A DNA stretch of 63,792 bases from an uncultured Bacteroidales bacterium (GTDB lineage Bacteria > Bacteroidota > Bacteroidia > Bacteroidales > Muribaculaceae). The notes below the pieces were generated by a model. It was not told where the DNA came from and searched no databases. It worked only from the letters and a program-made list of their open reading frames with translations. The stretch covers positions 1 through 63,792 of the forward strand of contig CADBBK010000029.1 in NCBI GenBank assembly GCA_902792895.1, given 5' to 3'. The position numbers and the translations under genes are program-made. Positions 25,269 through 35,228 of the stretch are shown piece after piece; the first letter of the stretch is position 1; the number at the start of each line of letters is the position of its first letter.

Positions 25269-26002
25269 AGCAGGAACAGGATCCGATGGGGCTGGCCATT
25301 GCCGATTACCACAAGTCGGGCAAGGCTGCACGACTGCGCGTGTTCTCGCCCATGCTCGAGGATGATGAGATACCGGTAGCAACCCTGTTCCGCTCCCAGG
25401 AGGAGATGCCCTCGATAGAGCAGGCGGCCCTTAAGGCCTGCCGTGGCGCAACCCTCGATGTTGGGGCTGGGGCAGGATGTCACTCGCTGGCCCTGCAGCA
25501 GATGGGGTTACAGGTGACTGCCATCGACATCTCGCCGTTGGCAGTAGCGACAATGCGTGAACGCGGTGTGCTGGATGTGCGTGAGCAGGACTTTTTCACG
25601 CTCGGCGGGCAGTACGATACCATCTTGATGCTGATGAACGGCATCGGCATTGTCGGCACGCTGTCGCGCATGGATGCCTTCTTCATGCAGGTTGACAGGC
25701 TGCTGGCACCCGGTGGCCAGTTGCTGTGCGACTCAAGCGACATCTGTTATCTTTACGAGGACGAGGACGGCTTTATCGACCTCACGGGAGTCGAGGGCTA
25801 TTATGGTGAGATGACCTATCAGATGCAGTACCGCAACACCAAGGGGGAGCCCTTCCCCTGGCTCTTTGTCGATGCCGACACCCTGCGTCAGCAGGCTGCC
25901 TTACATGGCTTCGACACCGATATTGTCATTGTGGGTGACCACTACGATTACCTTGCTCGCATCACTAGGCAGAAAGAAATACAGCCTCAGACCACAAAGT
26001 AA
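25265..26002 (+). CDS. Class I SAM-dependent methyltransferase
   Basis: 245 residues. The SAM-binding motif I is LDVGAGAGCHSLALQQMG (about 60-77), followed by VTAIDISPLAV and the later PGGQLLCDSSD strand. The substrate cannot be inferred. Translation is probably coupled to the flavoprotein gene through the ATGA overlap. Confidence 0.85.
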   Translation: MKQEQDPMGLAIADYHKSGKAARLRVFSPMLEDDEIPVATLFRSQEEMPSIEQAALKACRGATLDVGAGAGCHSLALQQMGLQVTAIDISPLAVATMRERGVLDVREQDFFTLGGQYDTILMLMNGIGIVGTLSRMDAFFMQVDRLLAPGGQLLCDSSDICYLYEDEDGFIDLTGVEGYYGEMTYQMQYRNTKGEPFPWLFVDADTLRQQAALHGFDTDIVIVGDHYDYLARITRQKEIQPQTTK

Positions 26003-26022
26003 CTTTTCAACCAGACAAAAGT

Positions 26023-26084
26023 CACGCTTAGGCGCTAAGGTGTTAAGCTCTATTCAGGCTTAGCATCTTAGCGCCTTTAGCGTG
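26023..26084. terminator. Long convergent terminator between methyltransferase gene and recA
   Basis: Arms of about 26 bases starting CACGCTTAGGCGCTAAG pair with only a few mismatches around the loop TCTATTCAG. Confidence 0.7.
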
Positions 26085-26111
26085 CGGTTTTCATGGTATA
26101 GGATTCAAGGT

Positions 26112-27218
26112 TCATGTGGTGGCCTGCAGCAGGGCGGCGATGGCATCGGCGGTGTCGGGGTTGTCGATCAGGAACTGCTTGGCGGCCTCGCGTCCCTGGC
26201 CCAGCCGCATGTCCTGCCAACTGAACCATGCACCGCTCTTCTTGATGATGCCGGCATCGACACCCATGTCGATGAGCTCGCTCGCACGGCTGATGCCCTG
26301 GCCGTAGATGATGTCAAACTCGGCCTTGCGGAAGGGTGGGGCGACCTTGTTCTTCACCACCTTGACGCGCGTCTGCGCTCCGAGCACACGCTCGCCGTCC
26401 TTGATGTGCGCCAAGCGGCGGATGTCCAGGCGCACGCTGCTGTAGAACTTCAATGCGTTGCCGCCGGTGGTCGTCTCAGGGTTGCCGAACATCACGCCCA
26501 ATTTCTCGCGCAGCTGGTTGATGAAGATGCAGCAGGTGCGTGTCTTGGCGATGGTGGCTGTGAGTTTCCTCAGCGCCTGGCTCATCAGGCGGGCCTGCAG
26601 GCCCATTTTGCTTTCGCCCATCTCGCCCTCGATCTCGGCCTTGGGCGTCAATGCGGCGACACTGTCGATGACGATGACGTCGATAGCGGCCGAACGGATG
26701 AGTTGGTCGGCAATCTCAAGGGCCTGCTCGCCGTTGTCGGGCTGTGAAATCCACAGGTTGCGCGTGTTCACGCCTACGGCTTCGGCATAGGTGCGGTCAA
26801 AGGCGTGCTCAGCGTCGATATAGGCGGCGATGCCGCCCATCTGCTGTGCTTGGGCGATAGCGTGCAGCGCCAGCGTGGTCTTGCCCGAGGCCTCGGGACC
26901 GTAGATCTCGATGATGCGGCCGCGGGGATAGCCGCCCACACCCAGCGCCATGTCCAGACCGATGGAGCCGGTGGGGATGACGTCAACGTCCTCGACGCTC
27001 TCGTCATTCATGCGCATGATGGCACACGAGCCAAAGGCCTTCTCAATCTTGGCAACGGCATTCTGCATCACTTGCAGCTTCATGGGGTCCACCTCGACGG
27101 CGCGCGTCGAGTGGGGGGTAGTCTCGGCAACGTGGTTGCTCACAATGTCGGGAGTGGCGATACTCAGCACCTGCTGCCCGTCAATCATTACTTCTTGCTT
27201 TAAAATCTGCTCAGTCAT
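26112..27218 (-). CDS. recA: Recombinase RecA with long N-terminal extension
   Basis: Strand-exchange and SOS co-protease ATPase. From MTEQIL it has 368 residues. The RecA core begins near [19 protein letters not shown] (about residue 46), so there are about 40 residues more than the usual N-terminus. Walker [10 protein letters not shown], the DNA-binding loop L2 region [16 protein letters not shown] and QLREKLGVM are intact. It ends at LLQATT with no acidic tail. An ATG nine codons upstream and one later at MIDGQQ are alternatives. Confidence 0.97.
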   Translation of the reverse strand: MTEQILKQEVMIDGQQVLSIATPDIVSNHVAETTPHSTRAVEVDPMKLQVMQNAVAKIEKAFGSCAIMRMNDESVEDVDVIPTGSIGLDMALGVGGYPRGRIIEIYGPEASGKTTLALHAIAQAQQMGGIAAYIDAEHAFDRTYAEAVGVNTRNLWISQPDNGEQALEIADQLIRSAAIDVIVIDSVAALTPKAEIEGEMGESKMGLQARLMSQALRKLTATIAKTRTCCIFINQLREKLGVMFGNPETTTGGNALKFYSSVRLDIRRLAHIKDGERVLGAQTRVKVVKNKVAPPFRKAEFDIIYGQGISRASELIDMGVDAGIIKKSGAWFSWQDMRLGQGREAAKQFLIDNPDTADAIAALLQATT

Positions 27219-27441
27219 AGTCGTTATAAGTTTAGCGTTAATCATCTGTCTGTAACGGGCCAGCGGCTGAATGCCAGCAGCGTTTTGCCCTTTTCACGCT
27301 GCAAAATAAAAACGTCGAAGGGCCACAATGTGGCACTATCCAGGCAAAGAAAGTTAAATCCCGCAAAATTCTAAAAAACGAATCAGCCACGGCAGCGGGC
27401 AGGCTGTCATGGCTGGTGTAGAGTGGAAGACTTGTCGGAAC

Positions 27442-28530
27442 TTATTTCTTGCTGCTGATGACGGGCTTGAGCATGATGCTCAGGCCGAAGGTGATGACTA
27501 GGTAAATCAGTGTCATGGTGTAAAAAGCGCCGGTCTCGTTGGTGCGCGCAATCAAGATATCCCTGACGGCGGGGTGCACCACAAACAGCACACCCGACAA
27601 GGCTCCGAGCCAGCCGAAGATGCTGTCTAACCACCTTACCCGGCCAATGAGTTTGACAATGGTCACGGCTGTCGCCACAACAAAGATGGGCATGAGCAGC
27701 CAGGAGTAGAAATTGAACTTGCTCAATGTCAGTAGGATGAATGCCACGATAAAGCACCCGATGCACTTCCACAGCTTGTCGATGGACAGGAAACGGGAAT
27801 TCAGGTGACGGGCCGCAAGCACGCCCATGCAGAATGGCAAAATTGCCAGGAAGCAGTTGTTGCGCAGGTAGATCAGGAATGAGCCCTCGGGGTCGGGGGC
27901 AAAGGCCATCACGACCAGCGATAGGACGGTCAACGCGATGGCGACGCTATCCTTGCGGCGGTAGATAACTAGGCGGTAGATGACATACATCTCCATGATC
28001 ATCCCGAAGAACCAATAGGGACCGGGCAGTATCTTCTGGAACGGATTGAGATTGCCCACGAGCAATACCTGGAGTGCCATGGTCCAGTCCACAATGCTGT
28101 GCTGGAAAAACAGGAAGTAGCACATCAGATACAGGACCAATCCCTTGAGTTGCAGGATGAAGAGCTTCTTGTAGTGATTAGTGACGAAAACCCGCGTGCG
28201 GGTGCCTTGACCTGAGCCTTTCTCGTACTTCAACGTCAGGCAATAACCGCTCAGGAAGATAAAGAGCATCACGCCATACGGGCAGTAAAACGACAGCAGG
28301 TTAAACGGCAGCAAAGCGTCAGGATGGGACAGGTTGTTCAAGAACCCTTCCACCGAACCCCACAGGTAGCTGAGCTCTGAATCGAAGTAAACACCATTCA
28401 GCACATGAGTGAAGTTGTTGGTGATGATGAGAATGATGGCCAAGCCCCTCATGATGTTACATTCCGAGCGGCTGAGCAGCGACGATTCTTCAGTGTTAGG
28501 TAGTTTATCCTTTGCCATGCAATCAATCAT
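27442..28530 (-). CDS. Acyltransferase 3-family membrane protein
   Basis: 362 residues with about ten membrane segments. It belongs to the acyltransferase 3 (OafA/NodX-like) group: RGLAIILIITNNFTH near the N-terminus holds the usual catalytic region (His of NNFTH), with FIFLSGYCLTLKY next and PGPYWFFGMIMEMY later. Such proteins acylate surface glycans. A second member lies at 32160-33167. The start could also be the ATG at 28518. Confidence 0.82.
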   Translation of the reverse strand: MIDCMAKDKLPNTEESSLLSRSECNIMRGLAIILIITNNFTHVLNGVYFDSELSYLWGSVEGFLNNLSHPDALLPFNLLSFYCPYGVMLFIFLSGYCLTLKYEKGSGQGTRTRVFVTNHYKKLFILQLKGLVLYLMCYFLFFQHSIVDWTMALQVLLVGNLNPFQKILPGPYWFFGMIMEMYVIYRLVIYRRKDSVAIALTVLSLVVMAFAPDPEGSFLIYLRNNCFLAILPFCMGVLAARHLNSRFLSIDKLWKCIGCFIVAFILLTLSKFNFYSWLLMPIFVVATAVTIVKLIGRVRWLDSIFGWLGALSGVLFVVHPAVRDILIARTNETGAFYTMTLIYLVITFGLSIMLKPVISSKK

Positions 28531-28651
28531 GTATTGACAACCTGCGTAATTTAACCTGTCGCCCTAAAGTGGTCATCCACTCCAAAGGCATGAATTGGTC
28601 ACAAAAATAAAAGGAATTATTGACACACGAAAAGAAAAAGGCCAAAAATAA

Positions 28652-28685
28652 CTAGAGGGAGACACGTTTCCGCATCTCCCTCTAG
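28652..28685 (-). terminator. asnS terminator
   Basis: CTAGAGGGAGA and TCTCCCTCTAG form a perfect 11-bp stem 20 bp past the asnS stop. Confidence 0.75.
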
Positions 28686-28704
28686 AAAAATAAATTGAAT
28701 TGAA

Positions 28705-30096
28705 TTAGAATTCGGCGTTGTTCGGCGTGCGCGGGAACGGGATGACGTCGCGGATGTTGGCCATACCGGTCACGAACAGGATCAGGCGCTCGAAGCCCAG
28801 ACCGAAACCACTGTGGGGCACGGTGCCGTAACGACGGGTGTCGAGATACCACCACATGTCCTTCATGGGGATGCCGCGGCGCTCGATTTCGCTCATCAGC
28901 TTGTCGTAGTCGGCCTCACGCTCGCTACCACCGATGATCTCGCCGATCATGGGGAACAGCACGTCCATAGCGCGAACGGTCTTGCCGTCCTCGTTCTGCT
29001 TCATGTAGAAGGCCTTGATCTCACGCGGATAGTCGGTGAGGATAACGGGGCGCTTGAAGTGCTCCTCGACGAGGTAGCGCTCATGCTCGCTCTGCAGGTC
29101 CACACCCCAGTCCACGGGGAATTCAAATTTCTTCTTGGCCGCCTTCAGAATCTCGATGCCCTCGGTGTAGGTCAGGCGCACGAACGGCTCCTTCAGGACG
29201 CTGTGCAGGCGCTCGATGAGCGTGTTGTCGTACATCTTGTTGAGGAACTCGAGGTCGTCCTGGCAGTGCTCCAGTGCATAGTTCACACAGTACTTGATGA
29301 ACTCCTCGGCCAGGTCCATGTTGTCCGTGATGTCATAGAATGCCATCTCGGGCTCAATCATCCAGAACTCGGCCAGGTGGCGCGGCGTGTTGCTGTTCTC
29401 GGCGCGGAAGGTGGGGCCAAAGGTGTAAATCTCACCTAGCGCGGTGGCTCCCAGCTCACCCTCGAGCTGGCCCGATACGGTCAGACTCGTGGATTTGCCG
29501 AAGAAGTCCTTCGAGTAGTCGGTCTTGCCGTCCTCGGTCTTGGGCAGGTCACCCAGGTCGAGAGTGGTCACCTGGAACATGTCACCGGCACCCTCGCAGT
29601 CACTGGCAGTGATCAGCGGCGTGTGCAGGTAGTAGAAACCCTTGTCGTTGAAGAACTTGTGAATGGCAAAGGCCAGGTGGTGACGGATGCGGAACACGGC
29701 ACCGAAGGTGTTGGTGCGCATGCGCAGGTGGGCCTTGGTACGCAGGAACTCCAGCGTGTGGCCTTTCTTCTGCATGGGATAATCATCGGCACAGGTACCG
29801 TAGATTTCTATGCTCTGGGCCTGAATCTCAACGGTCTGGCCCTTGCCCTGTGACTGGACGAGCAGACCCTCGACGTGCAGGCTGGCACCGGTAGTGATGG
29901 GGCGCAGCTCCTCCTCGCTGAACTTCTCGAGGTCAACGACAATCTGCAGGTTGTTGATGGTCGAGCCGTCGTTCAATGCGATGAACTGTACGAATTTGTT
30001 TCCACGGCGGCTGCGAACCCAGCCCTTGACACACACCTGTTGTCCCACCAGAGCGGGATCAAAGATATCAACGATTTTTGTTCGTTTCAAAGCCAT
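28705..30096 (-). CDS. asnS: Asparaginyl-tRNA synthetase
   Basis: Charges tRNA-Asn. 463 residues, a class IIb synthetase. The N-terminal OB-fold anticodon domain is at about 15-120 ([18 protein letters not shown]). The catalytic core has motif 2 around [22 protein letters not shown] and motif 3 [15 protein letters not shown]. The C-terminus ([15 protein letters not shown]) is typical. It is followed by its own terminator. Confidence 0.97.
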   Translation of the reverse strand: MALKRTKIVDIFDPALVGQQVCVKGWVRSRRGNKFVQFIALNDGSTINNLQIVVDLEKFSEEELRPITTGASLHVEGLLVQSQGKGQTVEIQAQSIEIYGTCADDYPMQKKGHTLEFLRTKAHLRMRTNTFGAVFRIRHHLAFAIHKFFNDKGFYYLHTPLITASDCEGAGDMFQVTTLDLGDLPKTEDGKTDYSKDFFGKSTSLTVSGQLEGELGATALGEIYTFGPTFRAENSNTPRHLAEFWMIEPEMAFYDITDNMDLAEEFIKYCVNYALEHCQDDLEFLNKMYDNTLIERLHSVLKEPFVRLTYTEGIEILKAAKKKFEFPVDWGVDLQSEHERYLVEEHFKRPVILTDYPREIKAFYMKQNEDGKTVRAMDVLFPMIGEIIGGSEREADYDKLMSEIERRGIPMKDMWWYLDTRRYGTVPHSGFGLGFERLILFVTGMANIRDVIPFPRTPNNAEF

Positions 30097-30142
30097 TATT
30101 ATCTCTTTGTTCTTTTTCTTGTTTTGTTATACTGTTTTGCTA

Positions 30143-30172
30143 ATAGCTAAAGCCTAATAGCTAAAAGCTAAA
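30143..30172. repeat. Short CTAAAGCCTAATAG repeat upstream of asnS
   Basis: Three to four imperfect AGCTAAAGCCTAAT-type units, the same intergenic family as at 12.8, 13.9 and 52.4 kb. Confidence 0.6.
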
Positions 30173-30175
30173 AAA

Positions 30176-31660
30176 TCATTCAAATGAATTTTGTTTCAAG
30201 AAGTTGACCTCTTCCTGTGTCAGGTAGCGCCAGCGGCCGCGGGGCAGGTTCTTCTTGGTGAGGCCAGCGAAATAAACGCGGTCGAGCTTCACCACATGAT
30301 AGCCCAGCGATTCAAAAATGCGGCGCACGATGCGGTTGCGGCCACTGTGAATCTCGATACCGGCCTGCTTGCGGTCGGTGGGCGATACGTAGCTCACTGC
30401 ATCGGCATGGATGGGACCGTCGTCGAGCTCAACGCCGTCGGCGATGTGCTGCATGTCCTCCTCGCTGATGGGCTTGTCGGTCCACACCTGGTAGATTTTC
30501 TTCTTGACATATTGCGGATGGGCGAGTTTGGCAGCCAGGTCACCGTCGTTGGTGAGCAGCAGCACACCAGTGGTGTTGCGGTCCAGACGGCCAACGGGAT
30601 AGATGCGCTCCTCACAGGCTCCCTTCACCAGGTCCATGACGGTCTTGCGGCCGTTGGGGTCGTCACTGGTGGTGACGCAGTCCTTGGGCTTGTTGAGCAG
30701 GATGTAGCACTTCTTCTCGGTGGTGACGATTTCGCCGTTGTATTTCACAACGTCCTTGGGGGTAATCTTCATTCCGAGCTCGGTCACTACTTGATCATTG
30801 ACCATGACGAGGCCTTTCTGGATATACTCGTCAGCCACACGGCGCGAGCAGATGCCAGCATTGGCCAGGAACTTGTTCAGGCGTACCTCCATGTTGGGAT
30901 CGATAGCCGGCTCCTCGTAAATAACGCGTTGGGGCTTGGGCGTGAAACGCATCTGGGGCTTGGGACCTTGGCGCTTGGGGCGCTGTTGGAAACCACCCTG
31001 CTGGCGCTGCTGATAGCCACCCTGCTGGCGCTGCTGGTAGCCACCCTGCTGACGCTGCTGGTAGCCGCCCTGACGCTGCTGATAGCCACCCTGGCGCTGC
31101 TGGTAACCGCCCTGACGCTGCTGATAGCCACCCTGACGCTGCTGGTAACCACCCTGACGGGGCTGGTAACCGCCCTGACGGGGCTGATAACCCTGACGGG
31201 GCTGATAACCCTGACGGGGCTGGTAGCCGCCTTGCTGCTGTTCGGGATTGATGGGGTTGCCTTCGGCATTAGTAGCCTGTTCGGTAGTGCCTTGGGTCTG
31301 CTGATAGCGCTGCTGGTAACCCTGACGGGGCTGGTAACCGCCCTGACGCTGCTGGTAACCACCCTGACGCTGCTGGTAACCGCCTTGACGCTGCTGGTAA
31401 CCACCCTGACGGGGCTGGTAACCCTGGCGCTGCTGATAACCACCTTGACGGGGCTGATAACCCTGGCGCTGGTAACCTTGACGGGGCTGATAACCCTCCT
31501 GCTGATAACCCTCGGCTTGGGGATTGCTTTCTTCGCCTTGATGAGGCTCATGGGCGGTGTATTCTACCTTTTCATAGCGACCGCCTTCGATGTTTTCTTC
31601 CAAAGTGCCATTCGTTTCGCCGATTCTTGGTCTTTTCGGTTTTTTCTGATTCTCGTCCAT
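30176..31660 (-). CDS. RluB-family pseudouridine synthase with long GYQ/RQG low-complexity domain
   Basis: 494 residues. The C-terminal 240 residues are an S4 domain (MEVRLNKFLANAGICSRR, about 257-305) and an RluB/RsuA-type catalytic domain with GRLDRNTTGVLLLTNDGD, whose Asp is the catalytic residue. It probably makes a pseudouridine in 23S rRNA. The N-terminal half is unusual: residues 51-118 and 144-227 are many repeats of GYQQRQG and GYQPRQG. This disordered, Arg/Gly/Gln/Tyr-rich stretch resembles RNA-binding RGG tracts. The DNA beneath is tandem repeats. Confidence 0.9.
   Translation of the reverse strand: MDENQKKPKRPRIGETNGTLEENIEGGRYEKVEYTAHEPHQGEESNPQAEGYQQEGYQPRQGYQRQGYQPRQGGYQQRQGYQPRQGGYQQRQGGYQQRQGGYQQRQGGYQPRQGYQQRYQQTQGTTEQATNAEGNPINPEQQQGGYQPRQGYQPRQGYQPRQGGYQPRQGGYQQRQGGYQQRQGGYQQRQGGYQQRQGGYQQRQQGGYQQRQQGGYQQRQQGGFQQRPKRQGPKPQMRFTPKPQRVIYEEPAIDPNMEVRLNKFLANAGICSRRVADEYIQKGLVMVNDQVVTELGMKITPKDVVKYNGEIVTTEKKCYILLNKPKDCVTTSDDPNGRKTVMDLVKGACEERIYPVGRLDRNTTGVLLLTNDGDLAAKLAHPQYVKKKIYQVWTDKPISEEDMQHIADGVELDDGPIHADAVSYVSPTDRKQAGIEIHSGRNRIVRRIFESLGYHVVKLDRVYFAGLTKKNLPRGRWRYLTQEEVNFLKQNSFE
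30980..31510 (-). repeat. Coding tandem repeats for the GYQ/RQG tract
   Basis: Repeats of 18-24 bp, in phase with codons, encode GYQPRQ/GYQQRQG units in two blocks separated by about 75 bp of unique sequence. Copy number is likely to vary between strains by slippage. Confidence 0.85.
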
Positions 31661-31980
31661 AATTGATTCTAGGTTAGTTGATTGTTTCGAGTTTGTCCTT
31701 ATAATATATCTATAGTCCTCGGCCTCTCGGCCGAGTGCGGTGAATTATACCATTGTTTTTATTTGTTTTTTACACTCTAATAACGAGCGTAGTGGGTATT
31801 TTAGGGTAGTCCCTGACGTGATTTTAATGTTTTTTAGTAAGTCCATGACCTTTTGCCGCTATGGCAATAACACATGTTCACTTTTTAGTACCTCAAGCTA
31901 TTTAAATAATGCTCCACTTCAACGTTCAAGCCCTGGTACGGTTTTCCCGATTCCTGAAACCTGAATTCCCATGATCTTAA
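31661..31980. other. 320-bp intergenic stretch upstream of the rluB-like gene
   Basis: Contains the hairpin CTCGGCC-TCTC-GGCCGAG at about 31714-31731. A 33-codon minus-strand frame (31745-31846) has no supporting features and I do not call it. No clear TAnnTTTG box is seen. Confidence 0.5.
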
Positions 31981-32058
31981 TGGTGGGCAGTGAGGGATTC
32001 GAACCCCCGACCCTCTGCTTGTAAGGCAGATGCTCTGAACCAACTGCGCTAACTGCCC
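31981..32058 (-). tRNA. tRNA-Val (TAC)
   Basis: Acceptor GGGCAGT with ACTGCCC, anticodon loop CTTACAA giving TAC, T arm GGGGGTTCGAATCCCTC. The 3' CCA is encoded, unlike the other tRNAs here. Confidence 0.95.
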
Positions 32059-32159
32059 GTTTACGTTCGTAAATTCTAGTGCAAAAGTACTCATATATTT
32101 TTAATCGGCCAAATTTTGAACGATTTTTTCTATGAATACCATGCTTATTGGCGTGAAAG

Positions 32160-33167
32160 TCACGTAGTTCTCTTGAACTTGAGCAATTTGGGATTGTTCA
32201 ATATTTTATGATGTGCCCAGCTCAAAAGGATTACAACGGCCGAATATGCGATTGTCAACACGAGGACATATTCGGGTTTGAAGCATAAACTATAGAACAG
32301 CATTCTGATGAGCGGATGCAGGGCAAAAATGCTGGGTGAAATGATGCCGATGAAGCATGCCCATTTCCAGGTGACCATCCTCGACAGAGTAACGAAAAAC
32401 ACGATTGTGGCCACCTCGGTTAATGGAACAAGCCATCTGATGACCAGACAAGCGCATAATATCAAGAATGATGCTGCGCAAAGGGCTGAATTCCACGGCT
32501 TTGAAATATTGAGTTGGCTTCTTGCTGCAATCATGCCCAACAGGAAGGGGACGCCCCATCCCACAAAATTGTGTCGCATCCAGTTGGCCATGTCGTAACT
32601 CACACAATAGACGATGCAGTATTGCACGACGAGGAAAACGGCACACAATACCCACAGCCAGCGTGTGCTCAGCTTCCTCAAGAGCAGGAACAGGAGATAG
32701 AATTGAAGAATTGCACCGAAGAACCAATATACACCCGGATCGATATGGAAACTGTTCTTGCCGTAGCTCAGGATATTGATGGTAAAAGTCACATGAGCGA
32801 GAGCCGATTGTATGTTGGTGTGGTATAAACAGAAGTATACCAAAAAAATGGGTAACATCAGTTTCCACAGCTTTACCACGTGATTCTTGATATAGGTGCC
32901 TGCCTTTATGGTATTTGTAGCATTGTATTTCTTCGTTAGCCCATAACCGCTGATGAAGAAAAACAAGGGAACGCCAATCCATCCGGCAAAAGAAAATATA
33001 TACCAGAGTGAATCGGCTGTGAACACATGGGCAAGAAACGCGTCGGTCGCCTTTTGGGAAAAGGACATTTCGTTGCTGGCGATATTTAACAAGATGTCCA
33101 CAAAATTGTGGACCATAATCAGCAGGATGCCTAGTCCCTTAATGAAACTGCTTTGTTCTTTGCTCAT
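32160..33167 (-). CDS. Acyltransferase 3-family membrane protein
   Basis: About 335 residues from MSKEQSSFIKG, with around ten membrane helices. Family signs are IKGLGILLIMVHNFVD (His of VHNF), PLFFFISGYGLTKKY and DPGVYWFFGAILQFYLLF. It is related in plan to the acyltransferase at 27442-28530. The ATG at 33167 is chosen because the mdh terminator covers any earlier start. Confidence 0.82.
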   Translation of the reverse strand: MSKEQSSFIKGLGILLIMVHNFVDILLNIASNEMSFSQKATDAFLAHVFTADSLWYIFSFAGWIGVPLFFFISGYGLTKKYNATNTIKAGTYIKNHVVKLWKLMLPIFLVYFCLYHTNIQSALAHVTFTINILSYGKNSFHIDPGVYWFFGAILQFYLLFLLLRKLSTRWLWVLCAVFLVVQYCIVYCVSYDMANWMRHNFVGWGVPFLLGMIAARSQLNISKPWNSALCAASFLILCACLVIRWLVPLTEVATIVFFVTLSRMVTWKWACFIGIISPSIFALHPLIRMLFYSLCFKPEYVLVLTIAYSAVVILLSWAHHKILNNPKLLKFKRTT

Positions 33168-33181
33168 GTCGCTATAAATAA

Positions 33182-33219
33182 AATTGGGCAAGAGTCCAAA
33201 GTCGAGCCCTTGCCCAATT
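33182..33219 (-). terminator. mdh terminator
   Basis: AATTGGGCAAG and CTTGCCCAATT form a perfect 11-bp stem, followed on the minus strand by TTTATTT. Confidence 0.75.
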
Positions 33220-33238
33220 AATGGTTCTGTTTGATGAT

Positions 33239-34228
33239 TTACAGGTTGGGGTTAATCTTGTTCCACTCGCTGATGGGAGGAACGATGCCCAGGTCAACCA
33301 ACTCGTCACGCATCTTGCACAGGTGCTTGTAGCTGGCATCGAGTCGTGCGTTCTCCGAGGGAATTCCCTGCGGTACCTTGTAGGATGCGCCGTTCTCGTC
33401 GAGCGTGGTGTCCATTGCCATCATGATGTGGTTGTACTTGTCGTTGCTCACGTAGGTGCCAACGGGGTAGTTGAACTTCTCACCGCCCATGGCAGCACGA
33501 ATCATCTCTACCGACAGGTAAGCGGGGCTCTGGAACGAGCTGCGGCCGCGCAGCTTGATGATCTGGGCGCCACCCAGGGTGACGTCACGCTTCATGTGCT
33601 CCCACTCCTCACGGGGGAATTCGTCGGTACCCATGATGTCGATCAACTTGCGTCCTGCAATCTCGACATGGCTGCCGAACACTGCCATCTGCTCGCCGTG
33701 GCCGCCGTAGGTGGCACAGCCGGTGATCTGGCTACGCATCACGTTGAACTTCTTGGCCAGTGCGCTTTGCAGGCGCGTGGTATCGAGGGCGGCAAGGGTG
33801 GTTACCTGGCTGGGCTTCAAGCCGCTGTACAACAAGGTTACCAGACCCGTCAGGTCGGCGGGGTTGAAGATGATGACCACGTGCTTCACGTCAGGGCAGT
33901 ACCTCTTGATGTCCATGCCAAGTTCCTCGGCAATCTTGCAGTTGCCTGCCAGCAGGTCCTCGCGTGTCATACCGTCCTTGCGGGGAGCACCACCGCTCGA
34001 AATGATGTATTTAGCGTCGGTAAAGGCTTCCTTGACGTCGGTGGTGGCAACGATATTTACGTCGCCGAAACCGCTCTGGCGCATTTCCTCGGCCACACCC
34101 TCGGGCGAGAATACGTCATACAGGCAGATATTCGTTGTCAAGCCCATCATCAGGGCGGTTTGTACCATGTTGGAGCCAATCATGCCGGCAGCGCCGACGA
34201 TGACCAATTTGTCGTTAGTTAATGCCAT
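33239..34228 (-). CDS. mdh: Malate dehydrogenase
   Basis: A 329-residue NAD-dependent dehydrogenase that interconverts malate and oxaloacetate, used in the fermentative fumarate branch in Bacteroidales. The dinucleotide motif is IVGAAGMIGSNM. GGAPRKDGMTREDLLAGN is the substrate loop with Arg residues, and CATYGGHGEQMAVF holds the catalytic His. It has an AAAGGAG ribosome-binding site, stronger than usual for this phylum. Confidence 0.95.
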   Translation of the reverse strand: MALTNDKLVIVGAAGMIGSNMVQTALMMGLTTNICLYDVFSPEGVAEEMRQSGFGDVNIVATTDVKEAFTDAKYIISSGGAPRKDGMTREDLLAGNCKIAEELGMDIKRYCPDVKHVVIIFNPADLTGLVTLLYSGLKPSQVTTLAALDTTRLQSALAKKFNVMRSQITGCATYGGHGEQMAVFGSHVEIAGRKLIDIMGTDEFPREEWEHMKRDVTLGGAQIIKLRGRSSFQSPAYLSVEMIRAAMGGEKFNYPVGTYVSNDKYNHIMMAMDTTLDENGASYKVPQGIPSENARLDASYKHLCKMRDELVDLGIVPPISEWNKINPNL

Positions 34229-34280
34229 TTTGTTATCTCCTTTTTAATCTTTATATAATTACGATGAAATTTTACCAGCG

Positions 34281-34288
34281 CAAAGGTA
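34281..34288 (-). promoter_or_regulatory. -7 box for mdh
   Basis: TACCTTTG on the minus strand, 52 bp before the mdh start. The recR promoter lies about 90 bp away on the other strand. Confidence 0.7.
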
Positions 34289-34374
34289 GTCAATTTTGTG
34301 CATCGGCACAAGCAAATTGCAGCATAATAATGATTAAATATTGTGAAATCGGCATCAGTGCGTGACAAAATGAC

Positions 34375-34382
34375 TAACTTTG
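34375..34382 (+). promoter_or_regulatory. -7 box for recR
   Basis: TAACTTTG, 24 bp before the ATG at 34407. It excludes the in-frame ATG at 34380. Confidence 0.7.
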
Positions 34383-34406
34383 CCCTTCCAATCATTTATC
34401 GATAGC

Positions 34407-35036
34407 ATGGAACAGGAATTTGCCTCAAGGTTGTTGGAGTCGGCAGTCAGCGAGTTTGCCAAGCTGCCGGGCATCGGGCGCAAGACTGCGCTGCGACTCG
34501 TGCTGCACTTGCTCAAACAGGACGAGCAGGAGGCTGTCTCCTTCGGTGAGGCTATCATCAAGCTGCGCCGCGAGATACGCTACTGCAGCGTGTGTCACAA
34601 CATCAGCGAGACCGAGGTGTGCCCCATCTGCGGCAACCCGTCGCGGGATGCCTCGACCATCTGTGTGGTCGAGAATGTCAAGGACGTGATGAGCATCGAG
34701 AATACCCACCAGCACAAGGGATTGTATCATGTGCTCGGAGGGCTCATTTCACCCATGGACGGCATCGGGCCTGCCGACATCGAGGTAGATAGCCTCGAGG
34801 AGCGTGTCAAGGCAGGCGGCATCAAGGAGGTCATCCTGGCCCTGAGCGCCACGATGGAGGGCGACACGACCAATTTCTACATTTTCCGCCGCCTGGCGCC
34901 GTATCCCGACGTGAAAATCACCATCCTGGCGCGTGGCGTCAGCGTGGGCAATGAGATTGAGTACACCGACGAGTTGACTTTGGGCCGTTCCATCCTGAAC
35001 CGCACCCTCTTCAGCGACACCTTCCACAAGGAGTAA
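34407..35036 (+). CDS. recR: Recombination mediator RecR
   Basis: Acts with RecO (and RecF) to load RecA at gaps. 209 residues from [11 protein letters not shown]. The helix-hairpin-helix [17 protein letters not shown] is followed by a four-Cys zinc finger ([17 protein letters not shown]) and a Toprim domain ([32 protein letters not shown]). The C-terminal Walker-B-like [20 protein letters not shown] is typical. Confidence 0.96.
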   Translation: MEQEFASRLLESAVSEFAKLPGIGRKTALRLVLHLLKQDEQEAVSFGEAIIKLRREIRYCSVCHNISETEVCPICGNPSRDASTICVVENVKDVMSIENTHQHKGLYHVLGGLISPMDGIGPADIEVDSLEERVKAGGIKEVILALSATMEGDTTNFYIFRRLAPYPDVKITILARGVSVGNEIEYTDELTLGRSILNRTLFSDTFHKE

Positions 35037-35045
35037 TTAACGAAA

Positions 35046-35101
35046 ACAATAAATACAATAATGACAAGTATAAATTACTGATATTCAATTGTATTTATTG
35101 T
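35046..35101 (+). terminator. AT-rich hairpin after recR
   Basis: ACAATAAATACAAT and ATTGTATTTATTGT are perfect 14-base inverted repeats 28 bases apart. Confidence 0.5.
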
Positions 35102-35135
35102 GCTTATTGTCTTCTCTTTATCAGATTGTTTTTAA

Positions 35136-35222
35136 ATGGCCCGCGAACAAGAGCGGCAGCGACGCTTGCGCCGTGCCCGCGAGGAATATATCAAGAAGAA
35201 ACAGAACCCGGAAAACGACTAA
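35136..35222 (+). CDS. Possible 28-residue Arg/Lys-rich peptide
   Basis: An ATG-to-TAA frame encodes MAREQERQRRLRRAREEY and a Lys-rich tail ending NPEND. It would form one charged amphipathic helix. It ends 6 bp before the start of the next gene, which fits coupled translation. No family is recognised, and a chance frame is possible. Confidence 0.35.
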   Translation: MAREQERQRRLRRAREEYIKKKQNPEND

Positions 35223-35228
35223 CCCGTC

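Noticed and set aside
30191-31666. A long plus-strand frame opposite the rluB-like gene
   Set aside because: It is the complement of the repetitive GYQ tract and of a well-supported gene; the Leu/Thr-rich product has no family.
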